In this document: positions 31,355 through 42,702 of the stretch, one piece after another | Position numbering within the stretch: position 1 is the first letter of the stretch | Layout of the letters: each line of letters begins with the position of its first letter | Origin: Sacculina carcini | Lineage: Eukaryota; Arthropoda; Thecostraca; Sacculinidae | DNA: 64,000 nt | Assembly: GCA_916048095.2 (NCBI GenBank) | Contig: OU696590.1 | Span: 3,199,001-3,263,000, forward strand | Direction of reading: 5' to 3' | Notes under the pieces: generated by a model | Told to the model about the DNA's origin: nothing | The model's database searches: none | What the model saw: only the letters and a program-made list of their open reading frames with translations | Position numbers and translations under genes: made by a program

Positions 31355-31599
31355 ACGGCTCCAGTGAACGCCCAATTATATCTGTGCTCAACGATTGCAG
31401 CATACGTGAGACGAGCACTGAAGCACTGCTCGAGCTGGCAAGATACAAATTGTTCACCGTTGTAGCTGATGTTGCAGTCCAAAACGCCAGTCTGTCATTC
31501 TTCGGCAGCACAATACCTCAATATCTGAGGTATACATGAAGCCTCACCACAGCGGCTCAATCACATCTTGGTCATCTAATGGTCCAAAAAAAGTGCTAA

Positions 31600-32540
31600 G
31601 TGTGCAATAGCATATGTGAAATTTGTGAGGGCTTCGAGAAGAGCCACTACACCGGCAACACTTCAGACTTCAATTATGACCATTGAGAGCCGATTTAGAC
31701 AAAATGGCTACCCTGACTATGTGATCAAAAGGAGCAATAACAAGGCCGTTAGAGATATGAGAGTAGGCAAGCAAACTGAAAGTAAGGAAGACAAATATTT
31801 CATCAAACTACCGTATCTGGGTGAGAGCAGTCGCCGACAATGTTATTCCCTCATCAAGAGAACAGGTCTCCAGGGGAAAATACGGTTGTGGTTCGACCCG
31901 GGTCGACCGCTGAAGCGGATTTTCGCTCCACCAAAAGAGCGTTACAGTTGCGCACCACAATGTGATACCTGTGCAACATCCATGAGTCCCGACAGAAAAC
32001 TATGTTGGAGGAAAAATGTCATATATAAGATAGTGTGCACGGTATGTGGAAAAATCTACATTGGTGAGACCTCGCGACCAGTACGTGTACGGATCTTGGA
32101 ACACTCCCACTATAAGCTGGGAGGTCCAATTATAAAGCATTTTATGGAAGAGCATAACAAAATGGAAGTATCGATAAAGTGGACAGTAATACACAGCGGA
32201 ATATTAGACAATGCTACTAGAAGATATGCAGAGGCAGCATACATTCAAGAAAATGACTCCAGATGCATCATGAACGGCTGCAAAGTAATTGAACTCAATT
32301 GCAAATTCTGATTTAATGGTAATATTCATTGCATGTAATTGTCGATTGTTAGTTTTCTATTATTTACTTAAAAGTGTGTCAAAATCCTATACGCGTGTCT
32401 TAATGTATATATTCATTATATCTACTAAATATGTTGTGTTCTTGGCTAGTCTTTTTGATGTATTTTACAAAACAGTACTTGATAAAGCCTTGTTGAGGCG
32501 AAACGTCGTACAAATACAGAAATAATTGTGCCCGATAAAA
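31600..32540 (+). mobile_element. Penelope-like element, 3' part with GIY-YIG endonuclease
   Basis: The open frame (about 31616-32311, ending in TGA) starts in the RT thumb/linker region (SIMTIESRFRQNGYPDYVI, KYFIKLPYLGESSRR) and continues with a Cys-rich CAPQCDTC segment and the PLE-type GIY-YIG endonuclease (VIYKIVCTVC, GKIYIGETSRPVRVRILEH, HFMEEHNKMEVSIKW). RT core is missing, so it is 5' truncated, yet the remaining 231 codons are uninterrupted. About 170 bases after the stop lies a hammerhead-like motif as known from the terminal repeats of many Penelope elements. It sits in OSBP intron 4. Confidence 0.85.
32475..32511 (+). ncRNA. Hammerhead ribozyme-like motif of the Penelope element
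   Basis: Read in order: GTAC (stem I strand), TTGATAA (in place of CUGAUGA), GCC-loop-GGC (stem II, loop TTGTTGA), GAAAC, then GTC and GTAC (other stem I strand). Stem III would be the palindrome ACGT, as in the minimal Penelope hammerheads that act as dimers. The core differs from consensus at positions 3 and 8 (C3 to U, G8 to A), which are known to pair; U3-A8 keeps the pair. Activity is unknown. Confidence 0.6.
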
Positions 32541-32596
32541 TATACTTTTTTCATCATATAACATTACCGGGTGCGTGAGTGCATCTTCTTTATGTG

Positions 32597-32597
<1 letters not shown>

Positions 32598-32653
<56 letters not shown>
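32598..32653. repeat. (TA)n microsatellite
   Basis: A TA tract between the Penelope end and the unclassified repeat; similar TATATA sequence borders the other copies of that repeat. Confidence 0.9.
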
Positions 32654-32654
<1 letters not shown>

Positions 32655-34659
32655 GACCATATATATATGGTATATAAACCAGATGCTGTGTGTGTGTGTG
32701 TCTGTCTGTCCCAACCTCCTTGGTCCATTTTCTGCCAGCTACTACTCGGTAACCACTTGGCGTACCCGCTAACAATTTATACCATCACGTTGGAAATTTT
32801 CTTGTCAACAGGATAGGCTAAATTTTAAATTAATAATTGAAAAAAAAAATTATAGCGCTGTAAATACAAAATGAGGCCTCGAAAATGCGAGAATTTAGGT
32901 CAATATTCTGACATCTACTCCTCTTAAACCAGAAATGGTACAGCTAAACAGACTATACCACTGCGTAGGGAATTTTGTGTTCTACAAGATAGGCTATATA
33001 AATTCATACCCAAAAATTAAACATAAAACATGTAAAATGGAAAAAATTCAATCTACATTCAAAATTTCATTTAAACTTCGGACGTCCGATTTTCTTTACT
33101 TTTTTCTCTATTTCTCAACAACTAATTATCACACATCTAAATAAATTATGCCATCATGCTAGAAATTTTGTTGTCTACAAAACGGTATAATATTTGATTT
33201 TCTAAAGTACACTGTAAACAAGTTACGGCGGTGTTAAGTCAAAATAACAACGTTAAAAAGACCGAATTATCACTGAAAAACGTGAATATTTTGTTCAATA
33301 TTCTGCCATCTACTCCTCATAAACCAGCAATGGCACAGCTACACGAATTATACCACTGCGTAGAGAATTTCGTCTTCTACAAGATAGGCTATAATTCATA
33401 CCCTAAAATTGCACCCAAAATGTGTAAAATTGGAAAAACTCTAATCTACGTCTAAAATTTTACTCGAACACCGGGCGACTAAAATTAATTATTTTGTCTC
33501 CCTATTTCTCAGTAACTATTTGTTACACATCAAAATAAATTATACCATCATGCTAGAAATTTTCTTTTCTACAACACGGTATAATTTTTAATTCTCCAAA
33601 GTGTACCTAAAGGAAGTTACGGTGGTGTAAAGTCAAAATGTCATGTTGTCAATTTGACAGCTATTATGCGTACTTGCGATTACACATGAATATACACTGA
33701 TTTAATTTAACTGAAGCCCAATCACAGTTAATAATGCATCATATTTGCTCCAAACATGGATGGTGTGGTTTTATTGCGTACAGTTTAATTAATGCTACAC
33801 TATACTGAATAGAAAGGCTATAATGTCCTCAATATTTACAATCGTTCCCCACGACGGGCGGGTAAAATGCTACTGGTAACAAAGCAAACTACTGAATTTA
33901 ATTCACTGTGTCATTTACTTGGTTGAATTTCAAGTTGCATAAGCATATGGGTTGCAGCACCATGTAATGCCAACTATATGCATATACTGCTTTAGCTGAA
34001 ACATTAACCTGGAATTATAGAGATGACAGAAAGCTTCATTGCTTGATAGTGTTACACTTCTGAATAACTACACTCGAAGGACGGGTTTAAATTTAAGGAG
34101 GACTGAGGGAAAACTTCGTCAATAATCAAAACAAGAATTTACAAATTTAGATTTGTCTATTGGATAAGGTTTTTGCATTTTTATTCATTTTAGTTTATTA
34201 ATCGTTCCGCACGACGGGCGGGTTAAATATGAGGCTGTTCGAGGGAAAGTATTTTTCCACATCTAAAATAAAAACATTCATATTTAGACTTTTGGTTAAG
34301 ACTTTTAGTGGGTTTACTTTTTATTTATAAAATTGTATTCGTTTTCCATTATTAATTCAATATTTATTACTTTATTAATTGTTCCGCACAACAAGCGGGT
34401 TTCAATGCTGGATGGTGATGTCAAGGTATAAATATATTTTGGAAACATTATGATGAAAAAGTGTAGTCATTTTTCATTGTTTCGTGTCTGAATTTTGAAT
34501 TATTCCGCACGACGGGAAGGTTTATATGAAGCGGTTTCAGGGATCGTATTTTGTCAAAATAAATATAATGTGAAATAAATAATGACAATTATACCGCATT
34601 ATGCAATAAATATGAATTTAACTATCTTACACTTTGGTTTCTATACTATATTGGCGTGT

Positions 34660-34700
34660 TGTGAGAAAAGTATTCGCGGGCCGCGTGTTTGAGACTCCTG
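34660..34700 (+). repeat. hAT-like terminal sequence inside copy A
   Basis: GGGCCGCGTGTTTGAGACTCCTG is the inverse of the frequent hAT-type terminus starting CAGGGGTCTCAAACACGC. The same sequence is in copy C at about 62190, so it belonged to the ancestral repeat. Confidence 0.4.
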
Positions 34701-36185
34701 GAATAGATAATCTCAGGCTTCATATTGCAAATTATGATCGAAACAGTTTATTTGTTGATTACAAGGAAATAAGTTAAATCGCCTCAGACTAGGCTGGGTG
34801 CGGTCAAGATTGGATGGTTGGGTTGGGTAGGTTTGACTCAGGTTATATTGGGTTTTAATGATAGCGGAAAATATATAAATTTTAGCAGTAAATATTATAG
34901 CGGTAAAAGTGAAACAGTACTTGAGCAAATGATGTTGGGGAATGATGTTAAATTAAAAATATAGTTTGGAAACATTCTGATGAAAAGGTTTCATCAGTTT
35001 TCGTTGTTTGTTTCGTGTTCTGAATTATTACGCACGACGGGCAGATTTATATATCAGGCGGGTTGAGGGATAATATTTGTCCAAATAAAAACACAAGTAT
35101 TCACATTTAGACTTTTCTATTGGTTTAAATATTAATAGATCAAATTTTTGGCTTTTGAATTTGTATTCATTATATTTTATAAATTGAATATGAATTTATT
35201 TTATGAATTGTTCCGCACGATGGGCGGGTTTTTAAATAGAAATGGGTTATAAATTTTTTGGTTCATTTTTTTAAATGGTTCAATTAAAAAAAACGTTAAT
35301 TTTTGTTAAATAAAAATGTTCGCGGGCAGCAACTATATACAATAGAACGTTCAATTTTACCTGTAGAATTTATCCATACACAAAACCAATGGATTTGACT
35401 TCAAGATCCAGAACGGATCGTGTTCGAGTTATGAATTATTCCGCACGACGGTCGGGTTTAAATATGACTAAGGCGGACTGAGGGGAAATATTTGGTCAAA
35501 ATAAAAATAATTAAACTTAGAATTTTCAATCCATTAATATTTTATGATTGTACCCTATTTCTATATTGTGGCTTTTTTCAATATTGTTGTGGTTGAATTG
35601 TGTCATTGGACGACATAGATACAGAGCTAAAATGTCGTCTGTAGCGAGAAAAAAATGCAGATTTATTTAAACCAGCAATTAGCACAGAGCATGAAATAAA
35701 ATAGTCTCGATCAAATCGACAATGCAGCCACAATAATTCACTCTCAATACATCCACAACAGTGTGCGTCACTAAACACTAAACAAAACTAACTTCAATAA
35801 ACTAAACACAAAAAGTCACTGAACTAAACGTCCTGTTTTCCCCGTTTTCTGTGCAATTTCTGCTCCGTTTTAAACTGCTACGTCATCATCACAACAGCCA
35901 ATCAAAGCCCAGCAAGGCGAAACAACCACAACAAAAAGCAAAGCAACAAAAACAAGCACACCAACAACAAAAAAACTAACATTGATCGTCAAGCCAAAAC
36001 ATCACATTATAAAGTTTGAATTCACATTACAATTGTACATACAGGCTCCACTACTCTACGCAACAAAAAACTGTTTTTTGTGCGTTTTGCAATGGGGCGT
36101 TTCCGTGCAAGCTCGCTGTGATTTGTGCAGCGCAGTGTGTGCTGAGACGCCCACTGTATTCATGGTTGTTTACTGTAGCTTTTGG

Positions 36186-36215
36186 AACTTGTGTGTGTGT
36201 ATGTGTGTGTGTGTG

Positions 36216-36255
<40 letters not shown>
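36186..36255. repeat. (GT)n microsatellite
   Basis: A GT tract with few interruptions inside the disrupted part of copy A. Confidence 0.9.
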
Positions 36256-36256
<1 letters not shown>

Positions 36257-37205
36257 CTTGTATGCACACACACCACACAACAGACAATATGTGTCATAAC
36301 TTATTCTTTCTTATAATGTTTTATCACACCTTGTCAATTTCCTCCGGCATTCAAATCAGCTTTTAAATCCGTCACAGACTTACCTCGAAAGTGGGCTCAC
36401 CAATAATGCTACTGAGAAATCTCTCACAAGCTAAAATTTAAGCTCGTCCGTCGTGCGGAACACTTCATAAAATAATACTCATATTCAATTCATAAAATAA
36501 AAAGGAATGCAAATAAAACAGAATATGTGAACCCATAAAAAGTCTAACCCATAAACCAATAGAAAAGTCTAAATGTGAATATTTTCATTTATATTTTCAC
36601 AAAATATTTTCCCTCAAATAGCCTCAAATAGACCCAAAGAGCCTTCTCATAGTTAGCCCGTACGCAATAAAATCACACCAACAATTCTTGGAGCTAATAC
36701 TCACACACAGGTAGAGTAAAAATTTACAAATTTAGATTTTGCTATTGGTTAAGATTTTGACTGTAATTATTCATTTTATTAATCTTAATCGTTCCGCACG
36801 ACGGGCGGGTTTAAATATGAGGCCGTTCGAGGTAAAATATTTTGCCACATCTAAAATAAAAACATTCATATTTAGACTTTTCTATTGGTTAATACCTTTG
36901 TTTACTATTGGTTAATTTGTATTCGTTTTCTCTTATGAATTGAATACAAATTTAATAATATGAACTGTTCCGCACGACGGGCGGGTTTTATATATTATAT
37001 ACTGGTATATATTTATATAATATACATTTACGGGTTATATATATTCTGTCCTTCCATCAATCTAACTAGTCATCTTTCATTTAGCCTCCACACGTCATTG
37101 TATCCCTCATTAGTTTAATATGACACATAACACACTCTAACACTGTAATTGTCGTCGTCGCCACTCAGCCATCCAACAGACAGGCAGGGAGGCAGGCAGA
37201 CATAC

Positions 37206-37358
37206 CTGAGTTTTTCGTTGTTAGCGCTGTCCCAGTCGCCAGTTTCCATGAGCCGCTGGTCGGGTCGCAGACGACAGTCGGTGGGACACACGCCCGGCTC
37301 CGGCTCGTTCAGCTGCACCGCCAGCCGGGTGAAATTGTACACACGGTCGGCGTTCTCA
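37206..37358 (-). CDS. OSBP: OSBP exon with PTDSRLRPDQR-type motif
   Basis: This 153-bp exon encodes ENADRVYNFTRLAVQLNEPE, then GVCPTDCRLRPDQRLMETGD and WDSANNEKLR. It corresponds to the segment NAENMYYFSELALTLN to PTDSRLRPDQRLMENGRWDEANAEK of vertebrate OSBP. The acceptor is GTTTGGTAG and the donor CTCAG|GTATGT; it starts in phase 2 and ends in phase 2. One family Ser (PTDSR) is Cys here. Confidence 0.92.
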
Positions 37359-37789
37359 CTACCAAACATACACTCATTATATTACTCTATATTAAGAAAT
37401 GTATCAGATGACATATTTCACCCTAGAATTAAGATATTTACACCCGTTGGCCTCTGAAACGCTCACACGCAAACACAGACCACACATACACACACACAAA
37501 CAAAGCAATCACATACAAAATACCTTGACACATACGCAAACATACACAGATAAACGATGCCAGACATATACATGCCAACATAAACGATAAACGATAAACC
37601 AACATAAACAGACAACATAAACAGATAAACGATGCCACGAAGGGAAGATTATATAGGGAAGATGTAGTTACTCCTCATATAGGGAAGATTTTTGCCTTAC
37701 CAAAAAGTCTCGACGAATTATCCACGTTGAGCTACAAGTGGTGAATGCCCTTCAACGTTGAAGTATTATATATTGAGATGCGGAAAGAG

Positions 37790-38075
37790 AAAAAGCAGAC
37801 CTTTACATAAATATATGCTGAGCGGTAAACAATGACAAGAAATCGACAAAGAAAAGGACCTAGGCGTTATCGTCAATAAACAGTTATCGCCTAAAAACCA
37901 CGTGGCAAACCTTGACAAGAAGGACAACAATACAATGACGAACATCAAGGCGGCGCTGACATATATTGACGAGGAAATGATAAAAAACTATTGTGGTTGT
38001 GTCCACAATCCGGCCAACGTTGGAGTACGCAGCTGCCTTCTGGAGTCCGCACTTGCAAACACATAATCTGTGGTG
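37790..38075 (+). mobile_element. LINE RT thumb fragment
   Basis: The frame reads KEKDLGVIVNKQLSPKNHV, then NIKAALTYIDEEMIKN, and after a frameshift (about 38005) IRPTLEYAAAFWSPHLQT. This is the RT thumb region of LINEs (EKDLGVxVxxxLxxxxHV and VRPxLEYxxxVWxP). It is a short scrap in OSBP intron 3; clade not determined. Confidence 0.7.
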
Positions 38076-38416
38076 TGTGCCATTAAATGCCTATTGCACT
38101 ACGTCGTTAGGTTACATTTTTTGCTTTGAGGTTACTTTTCCATTCTGAGGTTAATTTGGCCATATTTTTGTCATTTTGCCACTTGATCACGGGTTTTGGT
38201 AACTTTTTTCCAGGCATAGAAAGTGTAGAAATTAGAATAAGAAGGAAAATTGGACGATATATAAGCTCTGAAGATGAAAACATGCCATTTGTTTGGCTGT
38301 GAAAACTTTTCATTTGCTTGCTTACACATAAATATTGCTTACTAAGCTTAATTTTGCTTGCTATTCATTGCCAACTTGTTTGCTATTGCAATTATATTCT
38401 TTTCTGTGGTACTGGT
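38076..38416. other. A/T-rich stretch without recognisable features
   Basis: It consists of T-rich sequence with several GAGGTTA or AGGTTAC repeats around 38108-38170. Nothing identified. Confidence 0.4.
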
Positions 38417-38706
38417 GTATTTACTATTTCTTGTATTGTTAAATGTTCAATTTATCGCTTCCAATTGTTTGTGTGTTCATATTTGTTTCAGTTGTATGTA
38501 TGGATTTGCTGCGTGTATGCTGGTTGCCATAGCAACCAGCAATCAACAATGTGGCGAGATGAGCGAGTTTAGTTGGCTGAAGTAAGGGAGTGGAGTGTGG
38601 AGTATGGAATGATTGTCGCTGTAATTTGTTGTATTAGGAGATAGTTGTCATTATTCATTGTGCATTTTTATATTAAATATAGCGAAAACTGAACAAAAGG
38701 ATTTCA
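38417..38706 (+). repeat. 5' LTR of Gypsy-G
   Basis: TGTATT...TTTCA ends; includes TTGCCATAGCAACCAGCAAT, a small imperfect palindrome. Confidence 0.92.
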
Positions 38707-38718
38707 AGCTATTTCGGC
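38707..38718 (+). other. Primer-binding site of Gypsy-G, complementary to the 5' end of tRNA-Phe
   Basis: AGCTATTTCGGC directly abuts the LTR and is identical to the PBS of Gypsy-F although the two elements have unrelated LTRs. Its complement GCCGAAATAGCT equals the first 12 bases of metazoan tRNA-Phe. An ATG begins one base later (38720). Confidence 0.6.
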
Positions 38719-38719
38719 C

Positions 38720-39450
38720 ATGAGCGGCAACATGAACGACAGTTCAGTGATGTGGTGCAGTGTTTTGACGAAACTGGTGACGTCGCACAATGGCTAGGAA
38801 AAATCAAGATGGTGGCCGACTTGAAAGGCATCGATGATGTTGAGAAAATAATTCCTCTATTTCTCGAGGGTCCCGCATACGCTGTTTATTCGGAATTGGG
38901 CGATGCTGAAGAGAGAAACCGTGAACAGATCGAGGCGGCTTTGTTGTCGGCATTTGCCATAAACAGTTTCCAAGCATATGAAGAGCTGAAAATGCGGGTA
39001 TGGAAAGATGAGCCGGTCGACGTGTATCTAACGGATCTTCGCCGTCTGGCACGACTTGCTGGCATCGAATAAGACGTATTGTTGCTGAGGGCCTTTGTGA
39101 CTGGTTCACCGGCTGTTATATCGCGTGAGCCGCGTGCTATGACAAGAATTGAATGTTTACCATTGTCTGATGTATTGCAACGAGCTCGCAGTCTTATGGC
39201 AGAGCTACATGGTCCTTCAACTGCAGCTGTGGCCTCTGGCAGTAAAGCAACCAGACAACGAGAAAACCCCAGTCAGTCCGTGCGCTGTTTCCGATGTGGT
39301 GGACCACACATGATGAGATTCTGCAGGCTGAAACCGAATATCAGTTGCTGGTTATGTCAGAAAGAAGGTCATATGGCCAGGATGTGTCCCAATGCTCCGG
39401 AAAACGCGAGTGGAGGAGTTTCTGCGCCGGAAGTTCCTCCGAGTCATCTA
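38720..39450 (+). pseudogene. Gypsy-G gag region
   Basis: Capsid blocks VAQWLGKIKMVADLKGI, IIPLFLEGPAYAVYSELG and VWKDEPVDVYLTDLRRLARL match Gypsy-F gag; a CCHC knuckle reads CWLCQKEGHMARMC, with a second partial one before it (CFRCGGPHMMRFC). Broken. Confidence 0.85.
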
Positions 39451-39459
39451 TAAAGGCGC

Positions 39460-42392
39460 TACCTATAATTGTTGGTGCAGAAAATAGAAAGCCAGTTCGA
39501 GTATTATTGGATACTGGGTGCACAAAAGTCGGTCGTTGGGTGTTGGGTTGTGCCAAAGTATCATGTGAGAGCAGGAGTGATATATGGCGTTGACGGGAAA
39601 ATGGTGACTACTCTAGGAAGCACAAGAATTTCGTTGGACATTCGAGGAAGGAACGTTAAACTAGAGTGCACCGTTATGGGTAGATTAATTCCTGGTGTGG
39701 ATGTGATTGCCGGTATGGATTTTGTCACGATTACTGGGGGATTTAGATGGATAAATGAGAAAATCGTGTTTGAAGAAGTGATGAATAATGAGTCTGTGGT
39801 GCCGACGTCGAACATTCATAGGTTGTGCAGTGTGCTACGGGAGAGAAGAAAATATTAAGACCGGCGAGTCATTCACGAGGTCGCATTAAGATAAACGACA
39901 GCGATTTTTCTGCTGAATTTGATGGGATTTCATGGGTGGTCAAGTGGTTTTGGAAGAACAATCAACCTGCTGTGACTAAGAATCAGATTGCCTACTATGA
40001 TACCGCTAGATCGGAACAGGTGACGGCGAGAATGGAAAATGAAACATGTTCATGGATTGAGAAAGGCTGGTTGAAAAGATGTGAGAATCAGCGTGACAAG
40101 AAAGGGATAATTCCATTGATGGCCGTCGTACACGAAAATAAAGACAAAGTGAGACCAGTAATGGATTTTCGTGAGCTCAACAAATCGGTAGAGAGCAATT
40201 CTGGTGTTGACGTTGCAGTTTGTCCCGAAACTCTCCGACATTGGCGACGAATGTCTGATAATCTCAAGATTGTTGATCTCCAGTCGGCATATTTACAAGT
40301 GAGAGTAGATGAGAGTTTATGGCCATACCAGCGCGTGATGTTTCGAGGAGTTTTCTATTACCTTACAAGACTTGGCTTCGGTCTATCAAGTGCGCCAAAA
40401 ATAAACCCAAGATTGTGAAGGTGTTAGAACAGGACGAAAGGGTGAAGGAGGCTACAGACTGCTATATTGATGACGTCATCGTAGATGAGAACTTTATTTC
40501 AGCTGAGTGTTGTCGAACATCTTTCTCGATTTGGGCTGGTGGCGAAACCGCCAGAAGAGCTGAATGGTGGTCGCGTATTGGGGTCAGCGCAGAAAAATAA
40601 CGATAAAGGAGAGCTTTGATTCGGTAGAGGCAACAAGCTTCCTCAAGTTGCTGATGTGAATGGTTATTTGAGTCGACGGGAGTTATTTGCGATTTGTGGG
40701 AAGATTGTTGGCCACTATCCTGTGTGTGGGTGGGCCAGAGTGGCTTGCAGTTTTATTAAGAGAGCATGTGAGGGTTGCAGATGGGATGATGAAATTGGAA
40801 GTACGGCTGTGAACATGTTGAAAGAATTGCTTAATAGGGTTGAAACAGACGATCCAGTGAAGGGAAAATTTTCCGTTTCATCCACCAGTGAAGGTCGTTT
40901 ATGGTGCGATGCGAGCAGCTTGGCTGTGGGTGTTGTCTCAGAAATCGGAGACTACAGAGTGGATGATGCGGCATGGCTCCGAAAGGGTGACGATTGTCAA
41001 CATATTAACTTAGCTGAACTGGATGCGGTACTAAAGGGCTTAAATCTTGCTTTGAAGTGGAGCCTGAAGAAGATTGAAATTATGACTGATTCTGTGACTG
41101 TTATGAGGTGGGTGAAGTCAACGCTGGAGGGCGATCAAAGAATAAAGGTTACTGGAATGTCGGAAATCTTAGTGAAAAGAAGACTCTCCATTTTTAAAGA
41201 TTTAGTCGCGGAATTGAATTTGGTGGTTACTGTTTCTTTTGTTCCTTCTAGTTTAAACAAGGCCGATGCGATGACCATAGTCGGAAGAAGGCGGTTAACG
41301 AGTAAAAGTAGAGCGAAGAAAACGGAACCTGGAAAGTTAAATAGTGGATTATGTGTTGTATCTGTTGATGTTCTTCATCAAGATCACCATTTCGGTGTCA
41401 ATAGGACCTTACAGCTAGCAAGATTAGTGAGGAATGATGTGACTAAAGATGATGTCGAGTGATGTGTGAGAAATTGTGTCCAATGTCGTATGGTAGATCC
41501 TGCGCCCGCACGACACGAGACTGCAAATCTGAATGTTGACAAGAACTGGTTGCGATTGTCAGTGGATACCACTCATTATCAGGGTCGATGCTACTTAACT
41601 GTGGTTGACTGTGGTCCTAGTCGCTTCGCAATCTGGAGACAAGTCGGCTCAGAGAACTCGAAAGACGTTGTAGACAACCTGGAGCAGATATTCACAGAAA
41701 GAGGACCCCCGTCAGAAATTTTGATTGATAACAGCAGGAAGTTCAGATCCAGTCAACACGAGAATTTATGTCGGAAATGGAATGTTCGACGACGATTTCG
41801 TGCCGCTTATCGACCGTCGGGGAACGGCATTGTTGAACGGAACCACCGGACGATTAAGCGTGCTGCAGCAAGAACGGGAGGGTCACCATTAGATGCGGTG
41901 TTTTACTATAATTTAGCCGTGCATGACACTGGAAACCTGAGTATTTCACCGAGTTCATCTATTTACAATTATCAATGGAGGCATCCCCGATCTGAGCCGA
42001 AACTACTGGAAACTGACACCGCGTGTAGATATAGGGTTGGACAAAAAGTACTAGTTAAGCCTCCCAATGCTAGATGTACGTCTGAATGGATGCAAGGAAG
42101 AATTCCAGGTATAATATCCGCTAACAATGTAGAAGTCGACGGGATGCCACGACATATTCTAGATGTGCGTGCTGATGGCGAAAGTGATGTAACCTGTCGC
42201 GACACAATTGACAGAGATGCACAGGCAGCGAGTAATACAGAAGCAAGATGGCACAGACTTTTAGATGATAGTGACGTGGATGATGCTTCTGTTGATGAGA
42301 GCGATGTTTCTGAAGTTGGTGTAGATGTCAATCCACGCAGATCGGCCAGAACAAGGAGACCGCCAAGATGGTTACAGGAATATGCATATTGA
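39460..42392 (+). pseudogene. Gypsy-G pol region
   Basis: Protease with LLDTGCT-like block and DVIAGMDFV; RT with VRPVMDFRELNKSVE, YYLTRLGFGLSSAP and CYIDDVIV; RNase H with LWCDASSLAVGVV, HINLAELDAVLKGLNLAL and MTDSVTVMRWV; integrase with HHFGVNRTLQLARL, SVDTTHYQG, EILIDNSRKF and RPSGNGIVERNHR; C-terminal VEVDGMPRHILDVR and RRSARTRRPPRWLQEY. All domains are recognisable, with several breaks. Confidence 0.88.
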
Positions 42393-42411
42393 TTTTGAGA
42401 TCAGGAGGGCG

Positions 42412-42702
42412 TGTATTTACTATTTCTTGTATTGTTAACTGTTCAATTTATCGCTTCCAATTGTTTGTGCGTTCATATTTGTTTCAGTTGTATGTATGGA
42501 TTTGCTGCGTGTATGCTGGTTGACATAGCAACCAGCAATCAACAATGTCGCGAGATGAGCGAGTTTAGTTGGCTGAAGTAAGGGAGTGGAGTGTGGAGTA
42601 TGGAATGATTGTCGTTGTAATTTGTTGTATTAGGAGATAGTTGTCATTATTCATTGTGCATTTTTATATTAAATATAGCGAAAACTGAACAAAAGGATTT
42701 CA
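42412..42702 (+). repeat. 3' LTR of Gypsy-G
   Basis: Partner of 38417-38706. Confidence 0.92.

Larger units (their letters stand above)
32690..37050 (+). repeat. Unclassified dispersed repeat, copy A (two-part array)
   Basis: It begins after a TA and GT run with CCTCCTTGGTCCATTTTC and TACCCGCTAACAATTTATACC. Part 1 (about 32760-33680) is a tandem of diverged units of roughly 350-400 bp, each ending in a TTACGGCGGTGTAAAGTCAA-like block. Part 2 holds repeated GTTCCGCACGACGGGCGGG motifs at about 33846, 34204, 34381, 34503, 35031, 35212, 35439, 36788 and 36966, often followed by TTTAAATATGAGGC. From about 35570 to 36640 the pattern is broken by unrelated sequence with a (GT)n run and an inverted stretch of part 2 (motif on the minus strand at about 36449). 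No coding sequence is recognised. It fills OSBP intron 4. Confidence 0.7.
38417..42702 (+). mobile_element. Ty3/gypsy-like LTR element, plus strand, young but broken (Gypsy-G)
   Basis: LTRs of 290 and 291 bp lie at 38417-38706 and 42412-42702 with about five differences (under 2%). Both start TGTATTTACTATTTC and end AAAAGGATTTCA. The flanking pentamers ACTGG and AATGG are an imperfect duplication at best. Parts: PBS 38707-38718, gag about 38720-39450, protease about 39460-39790, RT about 39890-40600, RNase H about 40880-41270, integrase about 41360-41900, C-terminal module to 42392, polypurine tract ATCAGGAGGGCG. Same architecture as Gypsy-F, but pol and gag carry about half a dozen breaks. 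It lies in OSBP intron 3. Confidence 0.92.

Noticed and set aside
31026-31540. Long open frames through the (CA)38 tract
   Set aside because: Repeats of two bases give stop-free frames; the only real coding part is the 68-bp OSBP exon.
37438-37638. Minus-strand 66-codon ORF rich in Cys and Leu
   Set aside because: It arises from repeats of ACACAA and ACATAAACG words; no family match and no splice context.
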